Positions 8,859-17,279 of a stretch of 64,000 nt of DNA are shown one piece after another. The notes under the pieces are model-generated. The model did not search any database. It worked only from the letters and a program-made list of their open reading frames with translations, and was not told the origin of the DNA. Position numbers and translations under genes: made by a program. How positions within the stretch are numbered: position 1 is the first letter of the stretch; every line of letters starts with the position of its first letter. Source of the stretch: Erythrobacter sp. (GTDB taxonomy: Bacteria > Pseudomonadota > Alphaproteobacteria > Sphingomonadales > Sphingomonadaceae); assembly GCF_011765465.1 (NCBI RefSeq), contig NZ_CP050265.1, forward strand, positions 2,768,425 to 2,832,424, written 5' to 3'.

Positions 8859-9767
8859 TCACGCCCAGACATTGTGTTCGGCCTTTTCCAGATAGCGCGC
8901 CAGCACATTCACTGACTTCCAGCCTCCGGCCCGCATGATCGCGGCGGCATCGAAGCCGCGCTTCAAAAGATCCTGCGCCGCGCCGACCCGCATTGAGTGG
9001 CCACTGAAAGACGCGACCTGATCTGCGCGCAGGCCGCAGCGCTTCGCCGCCTTCTTAATCACTCGCCGCACCGTCGTTGTTTCGAGGCAGCGATCGATCA
9101 CCTTGCCTTGGTAGATCGGGCAAAACAGCCATTCGATTTCGGGGCCGCGATAGGTGAGCCATTCGCGGAGTAGATCAGCAGTTCGCGCAGAAGTAAATGC
9201 GATGCGTCCTTCGCCGAAAGGATCGGCTTTGCTTCGCCGGATGAGCACTCTCAAAGTGCCATCAGTACGCTCGGTCAGGTCCTGATTGCGCAGCGCGATG
9301 AGCTCTGATCGCCGCGTCATCAATTCATAGCCGAGCGCGAGCATCGCACGATTGCGTAGACCCCACGGCGTATTGGGGTCGCTTTCAAGAAATTGATCTA
9401 GATAATTGCGCGTCAGCCCTTTGGCCTGGCGGGGACGGGTGGATTTCTGGCGCCTGACCTTGCGCATGGCGAGATTGATATCCTCGTCATAGGTCGGGTC
9501 GGGAAGCCGGAGCAAGCGGTGGACCTTGCGGATCGCGTAAAGCCGACGCTGTACGGTAGACGGAGCTTTCGTCTGCCCCTGGTCTTCGAGGAAGCGGCAC
9601 ACGGTTTCCACGCTGGCAGGGAAAGGCTCTCCGATGCCATTTCTCACGCACCAGCATTCGAAAGCCTCGACATCCGCGCGGTAACTGCGCATTGTTGATG
9701 GTGCATAGGCACCCTCAAGGCGCTGGAATTCGGAACGCCAGTCAGCTCTTGGGTGTAATAGATGCAT
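8859..9767 (-). CDS. Tyrosine recombinase / phage-type integrase
   Basis: 302 residues. An N-terminal SAM-like core-binding domain (residues ~10-95; APSTMRSYRADVEAFECWC) precedes the catalytic domain. Catalytic residues visible: Arg153 in MTRRSELIALR, the HxxR box His257-Arg260 in SGHSMRVG, Trp283 in the His/Trp position (AGGWKS) and nucleophile Tyr292 in LARYLEKAE. All key residues are present, so it could be active. It is divergent from an XRE regulator gene and sits between two parts of a polysaccharide locus, with no tRNA next to it. Direct-repeat attachment sites were not recognised by eye. Likely role: integration or excision of a small element that includes the next genes. Confidence 0.9.
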   Translation of the reverse strand: MHLLHPRADWRSEFQRLEGAYAPSTMRSYRADVEAFECWCVRNGIGEPFPASVETVCRFLEDQGQTKAPSTVQRRLYAIRKVHRLLRLPDPTYDEDINLAMRKVRRQKSTRPRQAKGLTRNYLDQFLESDPNTPWGLRNRAMLALGYELMTRRSELIALRNQDLTERTDGTLRVLIRRSKADPFGEGRIAFTSARTADLLREWLTYRGPEIEWLFCPIYQGKVIDRCLETTTVRRVIKKAAKRCGLRADQVASFSGHSMRVGAAQDLLKRGFDAAAIMRAGGWKSVNVLARYLEKAEHNVWA

Positions 9768-9776
9768 AGTGATAAT

Positions 9777-9795
9777 ATGATACCAAAAGGATCAT
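9777..9795. promoter_or_regulatory. Inverted repeat between integrase and XRE gene, candidate operator
   Basis: The 35-base divergent gap contains ATGATACC, four A, then GGATCAT, a near-perfect dyad (ATGATCC versus ATGATACC). Its centre lies about equidistant from the integrase ATG and the XRE GTG, so the XRE protein could bind here and control both genes. This is inference from position and symmetry. Confidence 0.4.
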
Positions 9796-9802
9796 AATAC
9801 AA

Positions 9803-10051
9803 GTGTCAGAGATCACGGCCGAGCAAATTAAGGCGGCGCGGGCAGCCCTTGGCTGGACAATCAACCAGATTGCTCAGGCGACCGCGATCGGCTCCGCAAC
9901 GCTTAAGCGGTATGAGTCTACTTCCGGAGTCCCCAAATCGCGGAAAGGTCATTTGGGGCGGTTACGTGAGCACTTTGAGGCTGCCGGCATCGAATTCATC
10001 GGCTCGCCCAATGATCGGCCGGGCATCAGGATAGGTCCGCCTTCCGCCTAG
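9803..10051 (+). CDS. Small XRE-family helix-turn-helix regulator
   Basis: 82 residues with a GTG start directly behind the divergent inverted repeat. An HTH_3/XRE fold occupies residues ~6-60: AEQIKAARAALGWTINQIAQ for helices 1-2 and IGSATLKRYES for the recognition helix. The C-terminal FEAAGIEFIGSPNDRPGIRI tail is typical of short regulators on alphaproteobacterial mobile elements. Divergent partner of the integrase, so probably its repressor or excision switch. Confidence 0.85.
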   Translation: MSEITAEQIKAARAALGWTINQIAQATAIGSATLKRYESTSGVPKSRKGHLGRLREHFEAAGIEFIGSPNDRPGIRIGPPSA

Positions 10052-10118
10052 AAAAGCTAAGGCCGTGCCTGTTTCTCGCAAAAACGTTCGATGCAATTCC
10101 AAGGGACCCCGGTCTGTT

Positions 10119-10131
10119 TCCCAATATGGGA
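10119..10131. repeat. Short inverted repeat TCCC-AATAT-GGGA
   Basis: A 4-bp-arm dyad with AT-rich centre in the 164-base gap between the XRE gene and the interrupted hypothetical gene. A second inverted repeat follows 18 bases later. Possible operator; no stronger claim is supported. Confidence 0.3.
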
Positions 10132-10149
10132 CGTAAAGTCAGGTATTTA

Positions 10150-10169
10150 CCCTTTAAAATGATAAAGGG
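10150..10169. promoter_or_regulatory. 7-bp inverted repeat upstream of interrupted gene
   Basis: CCCTTTA and TAAAGGG flank a six-base loop, about 47 bases upstream of the ATG at 10216. It could be a binding site or a weak hairpin in the leader. The surrounding sequence is AT-rich, which fits a promoter region of the element. Confidence 0.35.
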
Positions 10170-10215
10170 GATGCCAATATAGAAGTTTGGGAGAGGCAAG
10201 CACAGGAGGTCAACC

Positions 10216-10902
10216 ATGACCCGACAGCGCACTCGCCAACAATCGACTCTTCCCGATCCCGCGCGCTTTGGTCTCGATTCTTTTGCTCAGCTTCTACCCC
10301 AGCACGAGCCGCTCGTGGGCGAAAAGCCTGAGAACTATTAGGCGCTCCATGCAGGTCTTCTAGAGTCCTTGAACCCGAGGACACCTCACGAGGCGGTCCT
10401 CACGGAGGGTGTCATCGCAGTTAATTGGGAGCTCCTTCAGCACCGCGCTATGCGCGATGCCTGCATTCGGCGTCAGATCAAAACCGCTGTCACCAAGGCT
10501 CTCCTCGAGAAGGAGCGGATGAAATACGACCGGGCCATGGGTCAACACTATAACGAGCATCTCGATAGTCACGGCTACGATGAGCCTTGGGAGGCGCCCT
10601 ACGAGTTTGACGAGAGTGCAGTTACGAAAGCTGCAGAGCAACTGAATGATCGCGCTACTTCACGAGACCCACAGGTTCAGCAAGCCGCCTCCGCTGAGAT
10701 CTCAAAGCTCGGCTTAAGCCCCTTGGACTTATTGAGTGCATCGCATCGAGGCACCCTTGGGGAAGGCGATGCAGTGGATCTCTCGGCAGAGTACCACGAC
10801 GCTAAAATTCGCGAGCTTGAACGTCGCCGACGCGAGCTCAAGCGCGATTACGATCAACTGCAGCAATCGCGGCCGGATGAAGGCGCGCTTATCGAGCAAT
10901 GA
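10216..10902 (+). pseudogene. Hypothetical protein gene interrupted by an in-frame amber codon
   Basis: An ATG at 10216 with a strong ribosome-binding site (AGGAGG, 7 bases upstream) opens a frame that runs 41 codons to a TAG at 10339-10341 and then continues, in the same frame and without another stop, to the TGA at 10900-10902. The total would be 228 residues. The downstream part contains a helical region rich in Arg/Glu at its end (RELERRRRELKRDYDQLQ). The TAG is one base from GAG, so a single Glu-to-stop substitution explains it. Only TTG-type starts exist early in the downstream part, which argues against a separate gene. The next gene overlaps the terminal stop by ATGA, as expected for an originally intact operon. 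Function unknown; read-through is possible but untested. Confidence 0.7.
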
Positions 10903-11459
10903 GCTCTGATCCTATCTCGCGCCGCAATCGCAACAATGCCAAGCGGAGTACCGGCCCAAAATCCAAAGATGGCAAGGCCAAGGTTGCGCGCAATGCGCAA
11001 AAGCACGGCGCAACCACGCAGCCCGATCCGGCCAGTGTTGCCACCTGGCTCGCCATCATTCTCGACCAGCCGGAGATCATGGCTCAGGACCTTATACCCA
11101 CAGGCGACCAGGCATACCGAGCACTGGCCTTGGCGCGAGCCGATGCGCGGCTCATTGCGGCTGAGAACGCCTTGCTCGAATTCGAACAACACCACGCAAA
11201 CGTGTCACCGCGAGAGGAACTTGGCTTCGATGAATTTGTCGAACGAGTCCTTCCCGCATGCGAATTTGGACCCAATAGGCATGCCCGCGTCACCGCCGTC
11301 CTCGAACTACAATATTCCGCTCAATTGTCCCAAATGGCCCACGAGAGGCGCGAGCGCCGCCGCCTGCTCAAGCGCTACTTGTCAGAAGCGAAATCGAAAC
11401 GCCGCAAGGCCTTTGCCGCCTGGCTTGAGATCAGCCAGCGCGAAGCAGCAAAGGCATGA
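10899..11459 (+). CDS. Hypothetical protein with N-terminal STGPKS-type motif
   Basis: 186 residues, ATG overlapping the previous stop by four bases. The N-terminus is strongly basic, RRNRNNAKRSTGPKSKDGKAKVARNAQKHG; the pattern N-A-x-x-STGP-x(2)-GK-x(3)-N-A-x-KHG recurs in many proteobacterial hypothetical proteins often found near mobile elements. The remainder is predicted helical, with an Arg/Lys-rich stretch (HERRERRRLLKRYLSEAKSKRRKAF) near the C-terminus. No catalytic motif is evident. The basic ends suggest nucleic-acid binding, which is only a guess. It belongs with the amber-interrupted gene and the integrase in one small element. Confidence 0.7.
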   Translation: MSSDPISRRNRNNAKRSTGPKSKDGKAKVARNAQKHGATTQPDPASVATWLAIILDQPEIMAQDLIPTGDQAYRALALARADARLIAAENALLEFEQHHANVSPREELGFDEFVERVLPACEFGPNRHARVTAVLELQYSAQLSQMAHERRERRRLLKRYLSEAKSKRRKAFAAWLEISQREAAKA

Positions 11460-11500
11460 GAAACCCATTTTCCCGAAACAAAGCCAGATTGGCGATTGGC

Positions 11501-11514
11501 CGGGCAAATGCCCG
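11501..11514. repeat. Short hairpin downstream of the element
   Basis: CGGGC-AAAT-GCCCG in the 195-base gap between the STGPKS gene and the O-antigen-ligase-type gene. A 5-bp stem without a T-run, so a weak terminator at best. It lies near the point where composition shifts to higher GC. Confidence 0.3.
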
Positions 11515-11654
11515 ATAACGTGCACTGCCATGCGTTGATCGGAACGCGGGTTGTCGAGGGAAATTCGCTAGGCAGTCTTGTCGGGTGAGCATCGCGCGCC
11601 TATCCCAGCAGCCCTGCCTCGACCGGGGCTCTCCCTCATCTTCCCGAGCTTCAT

Positions 11655-13079
11655 TTGCCAGATTCAACAGCACCTTCTCGCCAGTCCAAAAAGGCCCATC
11701 GGCGGAACGATGTTCCCAGTGAGCCTCTCGGTCTGCAGGCATGGCTGGTGCTGGGCGGATTTGCATTTCTGGCGGCAATGCTGGGCGGTAGTTCGCGCCC
11801 CGATGCGCTGCAGATGGCTTTCTTGAGGCCACTTGCCGCGCTGTTCTTCATCCCTGCCCTCTGGCATCTGCGCACAAGGCAGGTGCAAGAGGCGTGGCTC
11901 CCGGTCCTGCTGCTTGCGGCACTAGCCCTCTGGATGGCGCTCCAGCTCGTCCCGCTGCCCCCCTCGATCTGGCATTCGCTTCCTGGCCGGGCGGTCGTCG
12001 CCGAGATCGATGCATTGCTTGGTGAAGCGGATCGTTGGCGTCCGCTTTCGCTCGTTCCCAGTCGGACTGTTAATGCGCTTGCCAGCCTCGCTGTGCCGGC
12101 AAGCGCGCTTCTCCTCGCGCTGGCCTACCGTATGCGGGGCGTTCATCTGCTCCTCATGATCGCAAGTGTGGGGGTGCTTGATGCGGCGCTTGGCCTCGGG
12201 CAAGTGATAACCGGGAGAAGCAGCCCACTCTATTTTTACGAAGTGACAAACCGCGGCTCGCCGGTTGGCGTGCTGGCCAACGAGAACCATTCCGCCGTTC
12301 TGTCCGCCGTTTCGCTGCTGGCAATTGCGCGTCTTGCGATCGGCGCGCGCGCGCTCGAGGCTCCGCAATGGGCCCGGTTCGTGTATGTGCCTGCCTACGT
12401 GCTGGTGCTGCTTGCGGTTCTCGTGAGTGGATCGCGTGCTGGGATTGCCCTCGCCGGGCTCGCAATCCTCGTTACCGCGCTGATCGCATGGCATGCCGTG
12501 CGATCGTCTTCCTCGCAATCTCGCTCGGCACACCGCGCCGAGAGCGCTCCCCGCCCGCGTCTCCTGCTTGGCGCATTTGCTGTGGCCATTGCATTAATGG
12601 TCGCAGCATTTTTCCTGCTCGAGCGCACGCCGGCGTTCGAAGACCTGCTTGCGCGCAATGCCTTCGAGGACCTGCGTGCAAGGATCTGGCCTAGCCTTAC
12701 GGAAATGATGTCAACCTTCTGGTTTCTCGGCTCCGGCTTCGGTTCATTCGAGGAAGTCTACCATATCTTCGAGCCAACGGCGTTGCTTCTTCCTTCCTAT
12801 GTCAACCAGGCTCATAATGACTGGGCTCAGCTCGTGATCGAAGGGGGGCTTCCGGCGATTGCCCTCCTTGTCATCCTACTTGGCTGGATAGCGAGTACGA
12901 TCCGCCAATTGTTTGCACGGGGCGGCCAGTCAATGCAGCGCGCGCTGTTCTGGATGGCGCTGATCGCGATCCTCGCCGCGGCATCGATTGTCGATTATCC
13001 CTTGCGAACGCCGATTTTTCAGGTGCTTGGGGTCTGGCTTCTGGTCGTCCTCGCGCGGGATAGAAGTGCAGCAAGGTGA
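11655..13079 (+). CDS. O-antigen ligase / Wzy-family polytopic membrane protein
   Basis: 474 residues with about ten to twelve hydrophobic segments and a long periplasmic loop between residues ~320 and 390, the layout of the Wzy_C/WaaL superfamily. Family-type features include the VLANENHSAVLSAVS segment, VLVSGSRAGIALA near residue 260, and FGSFEEVYH...YVNQAHNDWAQLVIEGGLPAI, where His and surrounding residues match the conserved loop motif. The start is a TTG; the first in-frame ATG would remove part of the first membrane segment. Either polymerisation of exopolysaccharide repeat units or ligation to a lipid; the following wza/wzc-like genes favour a role in exported polysaccharide. Confidence 0.82.
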   Translation: MPDSTAPSRQSKKAHRRNDVPSEPLGLQAWLVLGGFAFLAAMLGGSSRPDALQMAFLRPLAALFFIPALWHLRTRQVQEAWLPVLLLAALALWMALQLVPLPPSIWHSLPGRAVVAEIDALLGEADRWRPLSLVPSRTVNALASLAVPASALLLALAYRMRGVHLLLMIASVGVLDAALGLGQVITGRSSPLYFYEVTNRGSPVGVLANENHSAVLSAVSLLAIARLAIGARALEAPQWARFVYVPAYVLVLLAVLVSGSRAGIALAGLAILVTALIAWHAVRSSSSQSRSAHRAESAPRPRLLLGAFAVAIALMVAAFFLLERTPAFEDLLARNAFEDLRARIWPSLTEMMSTFWFLGSGFGSFEEVYHIFEPTALLLPSYVNQAHNDWAQLVIEGGLPAIALLVILLGWIASTIRQLFARGGQSMQRALFWMALIAILAAASIVDYPLRTPIFQVLGVWLLVVLARDRSAAR

Positions 13080-13172
13080 CAGGCTCTCACCGATTTGCGG
13101 TAATGCGGGAGGCTGGGGCTTGGCACTTCTGCCAAATGCCCTATCAAGCCGTCAGAGAATAAAAGGAAAAGC

Positions 13173-13877
13173 GTGCTCGTGCTTCGATGCTCTGTGATCA
13201 TTCTCGCTGCCCTTGGTCTGGGCGCATGTGCCACTGATCGCTCGATCGGTCTGTCGCCTGAAATCGAGGTGACACAGCTTGAGATGCTCCCCGAGCCGCG
13301 TGGCGAAATATCATACCGGATTGGTCCGCAGGAGGTTCTCGAGATCGAGGTGGTCGGAGCGGAACAGCTCAGCGGCAAGTATCTGACCGATGAAAATGGT
13401 CATATCGTCTACCCCTATATCGGCGAGGTTCGCACGGGCGGCGTGTCGCCGCGAACAGCCTCGCAGATGATCCAGGATGCGTTGCGCGGTCGGTTCGTGC
13501 TCGATCCGCAAGTGAGGGTGATCCCCGAAGAATTCCCGCCGCCTTCGATTTCGGTGGGGGGGCAAGTTAAGCGCCCAGGCTCTTATCCTGCCGTAGGGCA
13601 ACCAACCCTGCTGAAAGTGGTCAATCAGGCCGAAGGCTTGACGGAGTATGCCAAGACCGATGATGTCGTGGTGCAGAGGATCGTGGAGGGCCAGCGTTAT
13701 GTCGGTCTGTATAATGTGGGCGCGATTCAGCGCGGCAATTATCCCGATCCGCAGCTTTTTCCTAACGACATCGTCATCGTCGGCGACTCGCCCACCAAGC
13801 GGCGGATCGACAATATCCTGCAATTTTCGCCGCTCCTTGCACCGCTTGTTCTCCTGATTAACCAACAGACTCGCTAA
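13173..13877 (+). CDS. Polysaccharide export outer-membrane lipoprotein, Wza-like
   Basis: 234 residues with GTG start and AAAAGG ribosome-binding site 7 bases upstream. A lipoprotein signal peptide ends in LGLGACAT, placing the lipidated Cys at residue 19. The Poly_export domain (SYRIGPQEVLEIEVVGAEQLSG) is followed by an SLBB-like region (PSISVGGQVKRPGSYP, LLKVVNQAEGLTEYAKTDDVVVQR). The C-terminus is shorter than E. coli Wza (379 residues), as in alphaproteobacterial ExoF/GumB-type export proteins. It forms the outer-membrane export channel together with the Wzc-like kinase encoded 10 bases downstream. Confidence 0.92.
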   Translation: MLVLRCSVIILAALGLGACATDRSIGLSPEIEVTQLEMLPEPRGEISYRIGPQEVLEIEVVGAEQLSGKYLTDENGHIVYPYIGEVRTGGVSPRTASQMIQDALRGRFVLDPQVRVIPEEFPPPSISVGGQVKRPGSYPAVGQPTLLKVVNQAEGLTEYAKTDDVVVQRIVEGQRYVGLYNVGAIQRGNYPDPQLFPNDIVIVGDSPTKRRIDNILQFSPLLAPLVLLINQQTR

Positions 13878-13887
13878 GGCTGCCGGC

Positions 13888-16065
13888 ATGAATAATCCAG
13901 GTTTCGAGCGCTCCGTGCAGCCTTATGTCGAAGGTGGGGCTCCGGTCGAACAGCAGGCAGGTCATGTTGCGGCTGCGGGGGTCGATGATAGCTTTCATCT
14001 CGATCTCGAGCGCTACTGGCTCGAAGCGAGGACGCTCCGCTACTGGATCGCAGGCATCGTCGTGGTTTGCCTGCTCGTAGGCCTGATCATCACCTTGCTC
14101 CAAACCCCGCAATTCAGAGCGAGCGCGCGTATCGAGGTGTCGCAGATCAGCGCGAATGTCACGGACATAGACCCGCTCGAGGCAACGAGCACGGTTTCCG
14201 AACTGCAGTACCTCAACACGCAATACGAACTGCTTGAATCGCGCTTTATGGCGTCGAGGGTCGTGGAGGCGGGTAATCTCCTTCGTGACGAAGAGTTTCT
14301 GACTGCGTTCGAGTTGCAGGAGGAGGACGATCTTGTCGAAGCGGATATCGAGAAGCTTCTCCTCGATCGGATCAGTGTCGAAGGCATCACCCAGTCGAGC
14401 CTTGTCGATGTCGCGTTTCTGAGCCCTTCGCCGCGGGTTTCCGCTTCGGTAGCGAATCTCTGGGCCGACGAATTCATCGCGGCCAATTACGAGAAACGTT
14501 TCGGTACAAATATCGAGGCGCGCGAATTCTTGCGTTCGCAGATCGAGGAGCTCCGCGAAGTGCTCGCACGCTCGGAGGAAGAACTGGTCGAATATGCCAA
14601 TACGAACGAGATCCTGGTGCTCGACACGGGGGGCGATCAAGAGGGCTCTGCGACGGCAGCACAGACCCTGATCGCGACCGACCTTGCCGCGCTGAATGCG
14701 GCTTTGGCGCAGGCCGTGACCGACCGGATCGCTGCCGAGGCTGCCGTGGCATCTGGGGACCTGGCGGGCAATGCTGAGGATGCTCAACTCAATTCTGCGC
14801 TGGCCGTTGCCGAGGCCGAGCTTTCGACCTTGCGCGAGAACTTCGGGCCTGAATATGCCGAACTCCGTGAGAAGGAGGCGGAAGTTCGGGCGCTCCGCGA
14901 CGCGCTTGGATCGAAGGCATCCGCCGCACTCGCTTCGGCGAGAATGCGGGAGCAAGAACTTCGGGCTCAGCTCGAGGAAACGAAGTCGAGGTTCCTTGGC
15001 CAGCAGAACCAGGGGATTCAATACGGCATCCTCAAGCGGGAAGTGGAAACCAACCGAGCTCTCTATGATGCGCTGCTGCAGCGATACAAGGAACTCGAAG
15101 CGTCCGGAGCCGGGCAGAACAATATCAAGCTAATCGACGAGGCTAACGTGCCGGAAGTACCGGCTTCTCCCTCGCTGGTGCAGAACATGCTGATCAGCCT
15201 CGTCGCGAGTTTTGTGTTCGCAGGCGGCCTCGTCTACCTGCGCGTGGTGCTGAGCCAGACGTTGAGGAGCCCTGAGGATGTGACTGCGCGGCTAGGTTTG
15301 CCGGTGCTCGGCGCGATTCCGAAATTCAGCGGTGAGGACATTCTCGATGAGCTTAAGGTTCGTTCCTCCGAAACGAGCGAGGCCTATCGCTCGCTTCGGT
15401 CGAGTCTTGCCTTCCTGACACCGGAAGGGGAGCCGAAGGCGCTCCTGCTCACATCGACAGTGCCGGCGGAAGGCAAGAGTATTTCGTCTGTCGCCCTGGC
15501 GGCGAGCTTTGCGCAGCTGGGTCGGCGTACGCTGCTGATCGATGCTGATATGCGCAATTCGCGGCTCGAAAAAACACTCGATCTAGAGCATGATAGGAAG
15601 GGCGGGCTCGCGGCGCTTCTGACGCGTCCCGGGGCCGCGATATCGAACGAAGTTGTGCCGATTGATGACTTCGGCTTCGACTGCATCCCGGCAGGCCCCC
15701 GCCCACCCAATCCAGTCGATTTGCTCGCCACCTCGCGCCTTTCAGAAATCATCGCCGAGGCGCGCGGAATCTATGACCAGATCATCATTGATGGCGCGCC
15801 GATGCTCTCTTTGGCGGATGCAATCGAGGCAGCGCGGGCCGTCGATGGCGTGCTGTATATGTCCGAGTACGACCGCGTGAAGGCCAAGGCGATCGAAGCA
15901 GCAGTCAGGCGTTTGCAGCAGAGCGGCGTTCGGATCTTCGGTGTCGTCATGACGAAACTCGATCAGCGCGCGGCAGAGTATGGCTATGGCTATGGCTATG
16001 GCTATGGCTATGGTTACGGCTATGGTCAGACTGGGAAAGCGCCTGACGCCCTCCCGGATCATTGA
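13888..16065 (+). CDS. Wzc-like polysaccharide co-polymerase and BY-type tyrosine autokinase
   Basis: 725 residues. Order: short cytoplasmic N-terminus, membrane segment at ~50-70 (WIAGIVVVCLLVGLIITLL), Wzz domain, long coiled-coil periplasmic part (residues ~200-400), GNVR-type segment, second membrane segment at ~430-450, then the cytoplasmic BY-kinase. Walker A VPAEGKS near residue 525, Walker A' LLIDADMR near 550 and Walker B IIIDGAPML near 633 are intact. The tail carries eight consecutive Tyr-Gly pairs (15979-16026), a Tyr cluster suited to trans-autophosphorylation. The protein controls chain length and export with the Wza-like lipoprotein. The adapter-kinase fusion is of the proteobacterial kind. 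Confidence 0.93.
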   Translation: MNNPGFERSVQPYVEGGAPVEQQAGHVAAAGVDDSFHLDLERYWLEARTLRYWIAGIVVVCLLVGLIITLLQTPQFRASARIEVSQISANVTDIDPLEATSTVSELQYLNTQYELLESRFMASRVVEAGNLLRDEEFLTAFELQEEDDLVEADIEKLLLDRISVEGITQSSLVDVAFLSPSPRVSASVANLWADEFIAANYEKRFGTNIEAREFLRSQIEELREVLARSEEELVEYANTNEILVLDTGGDQEGSATAAQTLIATDLAALNAALAQAVTDRIAAEAAVASGDLAGNAEDAQLNSALAVAEAELSTLRENFGPEYAELREKEAEVRALRDALGSKASAALASARMREQELRAQLEETKSRFLGQQNQGIQYGILKREVETNRALYDALLQRYKELEASGAGQNNIKLIDEANVPEVPASPSLVQNMLISLVASFVFAGGLVYLRVVLSQTLRSPEDVTARLGLPVLGAIPKFSGEDILDELKVRSSETSEAYRSLRSSLAFLTPEGEPKALLLTSTVPAEGKSISSVALAASFAQLGRRTLLIDADMRNSRLEKTLDLEHDRKGGLAALLTRPGAAISNEVVPIDDFGFDCIPAGPRPPNPVDLLATSRLSEIIAEARGIYDQIIIDGAPMLSLADAIEAARAVDGVLYMSEYDRVKAKAIEAAVRRLQQSGVRIFGVVMTKLDQRAAEYGYGYGYGYGYGYGYGQTGKAPDALPDH
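15979..16026 (+). repeat. Hexanucleotide microsatellite coding (Tyr-Gly)8 in the kinase tail
   Basis: Eight in-frame hexamer units of TATGGC type, mostly identical, with TATGGT and TACGGC variants near the 3' end. Slippage would change the number of Tyr residues by whole YG steps without frameshift. Confidence 0.9.
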
Positions 16066-16100
16066 TCTCGTATGGAGTTCTTTGGCACAGGAGCGCTGAG

Positions 16101-17279
16101 ATGATTCAGCGCAAGACCATCAAACTCTTGGCGATTACTATATTCTGTTTGCTCCTCGCACTTTTGCTCGGAGCACAGGCTTTCAGCAGCGTCCTTACTC
16201 GGAAAGGGCCTGAGCAGGCGGTTTCATTGCTCAGCCATAATGGCCTCGCCCGCGAGCAACTCGCCTTTCGCAAGTTTCAGGAGGCCGCTACCGCTCCCGA
16301 AGAAGTTCAGAGTGCGGCATTGCTTGCAAAGCCAGATGCTTTGACGGCCATCAGCCTCGAGCCTCTAGTGCCTAAAGCTTACGCTATCCTGGCCGCCTCG
16401 ATTGACGATCCCGCGCAGAAGAGCGCAATTTTGAGCCTCGCCTCGAGGCTGAACCGGCGCGATATCGCACTGCAGGGGCTTGTTCTTGAGCAGGCCCTCG
16501 CCGAAGGCGATTATGACCAAGTGGTGACCACGCTTGACCAAATCCTCAGGGTACATCCGAATTTCCGAGAGCAGTTCTACCCCGTCCTGTTGCAAGCGCT
16601 ATCCGCGCCTGAAGCCGCGCCAACCTTCGTTCGCCTGCTGGACGGGGCGTCTCCTTGGCACGAGGATTTCCTGCTCAGAGCGGCTCGGCAAGGTGCCGTG
16701 CAACCCGTGCTCGCGAGTGTCCGGGGTGACCTCTTTATCAACGACATCGAGTTTGACCGCAGACTGATCGCAGGACTTGTCCAACAAGGTGCTTTTGCTG
16801 AAGCTACCCGTGTCTATGATTTCGTAAGGGCCGGAGAGGGGAAAGACGACCCTTCCGAAGACGCCCTATCCTGGCAATCGGACTTCCCTCCCTTTGATTG
16901 GAAGCTAGCCGATGAAAACGACTTTCGAGGTCAAACGAGCCTGGATGGTGAAAGTCTCGAGATCTATGCCCGGTCTGGACAAGGAGGCGTCGTAGCGCAG
17001 CGTATCTTGCCGATGCCGAAATCCCCTTTCCCGATCAACATGAGAGTGGAAGCCGGCAGAGAGCTAACCCCGCAAAACTTGCGGATCCAGCTGCGATGCA
17101 GCGATGCGCGCAACGCCTTTTTCGAGGAGGCACTCCGCCCTGGACGCAACCAGATCCTCGTCTCTCAAGTTCCAGAGGAATGTCCTGGCTTAAGCCTCGA
17201 ACTCTACGCCCGTGCAATGAGCGGCGAGCCGACTTTACGTGCAGAAGTGGGCCGTATCACACTGGGCAGCGCCGAGTGA
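16101..17279 (+). CDS. Membrane-anchored hypothetical protein of the exopolysaccharide locus
   Basis: 392 residues from ATG 16101, chosen because AGGAG lies 7 bases upstream; a TTG at 16062 overlapping the kinase stop would add 13 residues. A single N-terminal hydrophobic anchor (residues ~7-30, IKLLAITIFCLLLALLLGA) precedes an otherwise soluble, probably periplasmic, protein. The middle (LEPLVPKAYAILAASI, LNRRDIALQGLVLEQALAEGDYDQ) has the helical alternation of TPR-like repeats, and the C-terminal part is beta-rich with Cys pairs (QLRCSDARNAF, VPEECPGLSLEL). The function is not recognised. Immediate position after wza/wzc-like genes implies a role in polysaccharide export, modification or cell attachment. 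Confidence 0.72.
   Translation: MIQRKTIKLLAITIFCLLLALLLGAQAFSSVLTRKGPEQAVSLLSHNGLAREQLAFRKFQEAATAPEEVQSAALLAKPDALTAISLEPLVPKAYAILAASIDDPAQKSAILSLASRLNRRDIALQGLVLEQALAEGDYDQVVTTLDQILRVHPNFREQFYPVLLQALSAPEAAPTFVRLLDGASPWHEDFLLRAARQGAVQPVLASVRGDLFINDIEFDRRLIAGLVQQGAFAEATRVYDFVRAGEGKDDPSEDALSWQSDFPPFDWKLADENDFRGQTSLDGESLEIYARSGQGGVVAQRILPMPKSPFPINMRVEAGRELTPQNLRIQLRCSDARNAFFEEALRPGRNQILVSQVPEECPGLSLELYARAMSGEPTLRAEVGRITLGSAE

Noticed and set aside
15979..16026. CRISPR-like or tandem non-coding repeat
   Set aside because: The repeat is coding, in frame with the kinase, and contains no spacers. No CRISPR array was seen anywhere in the window.
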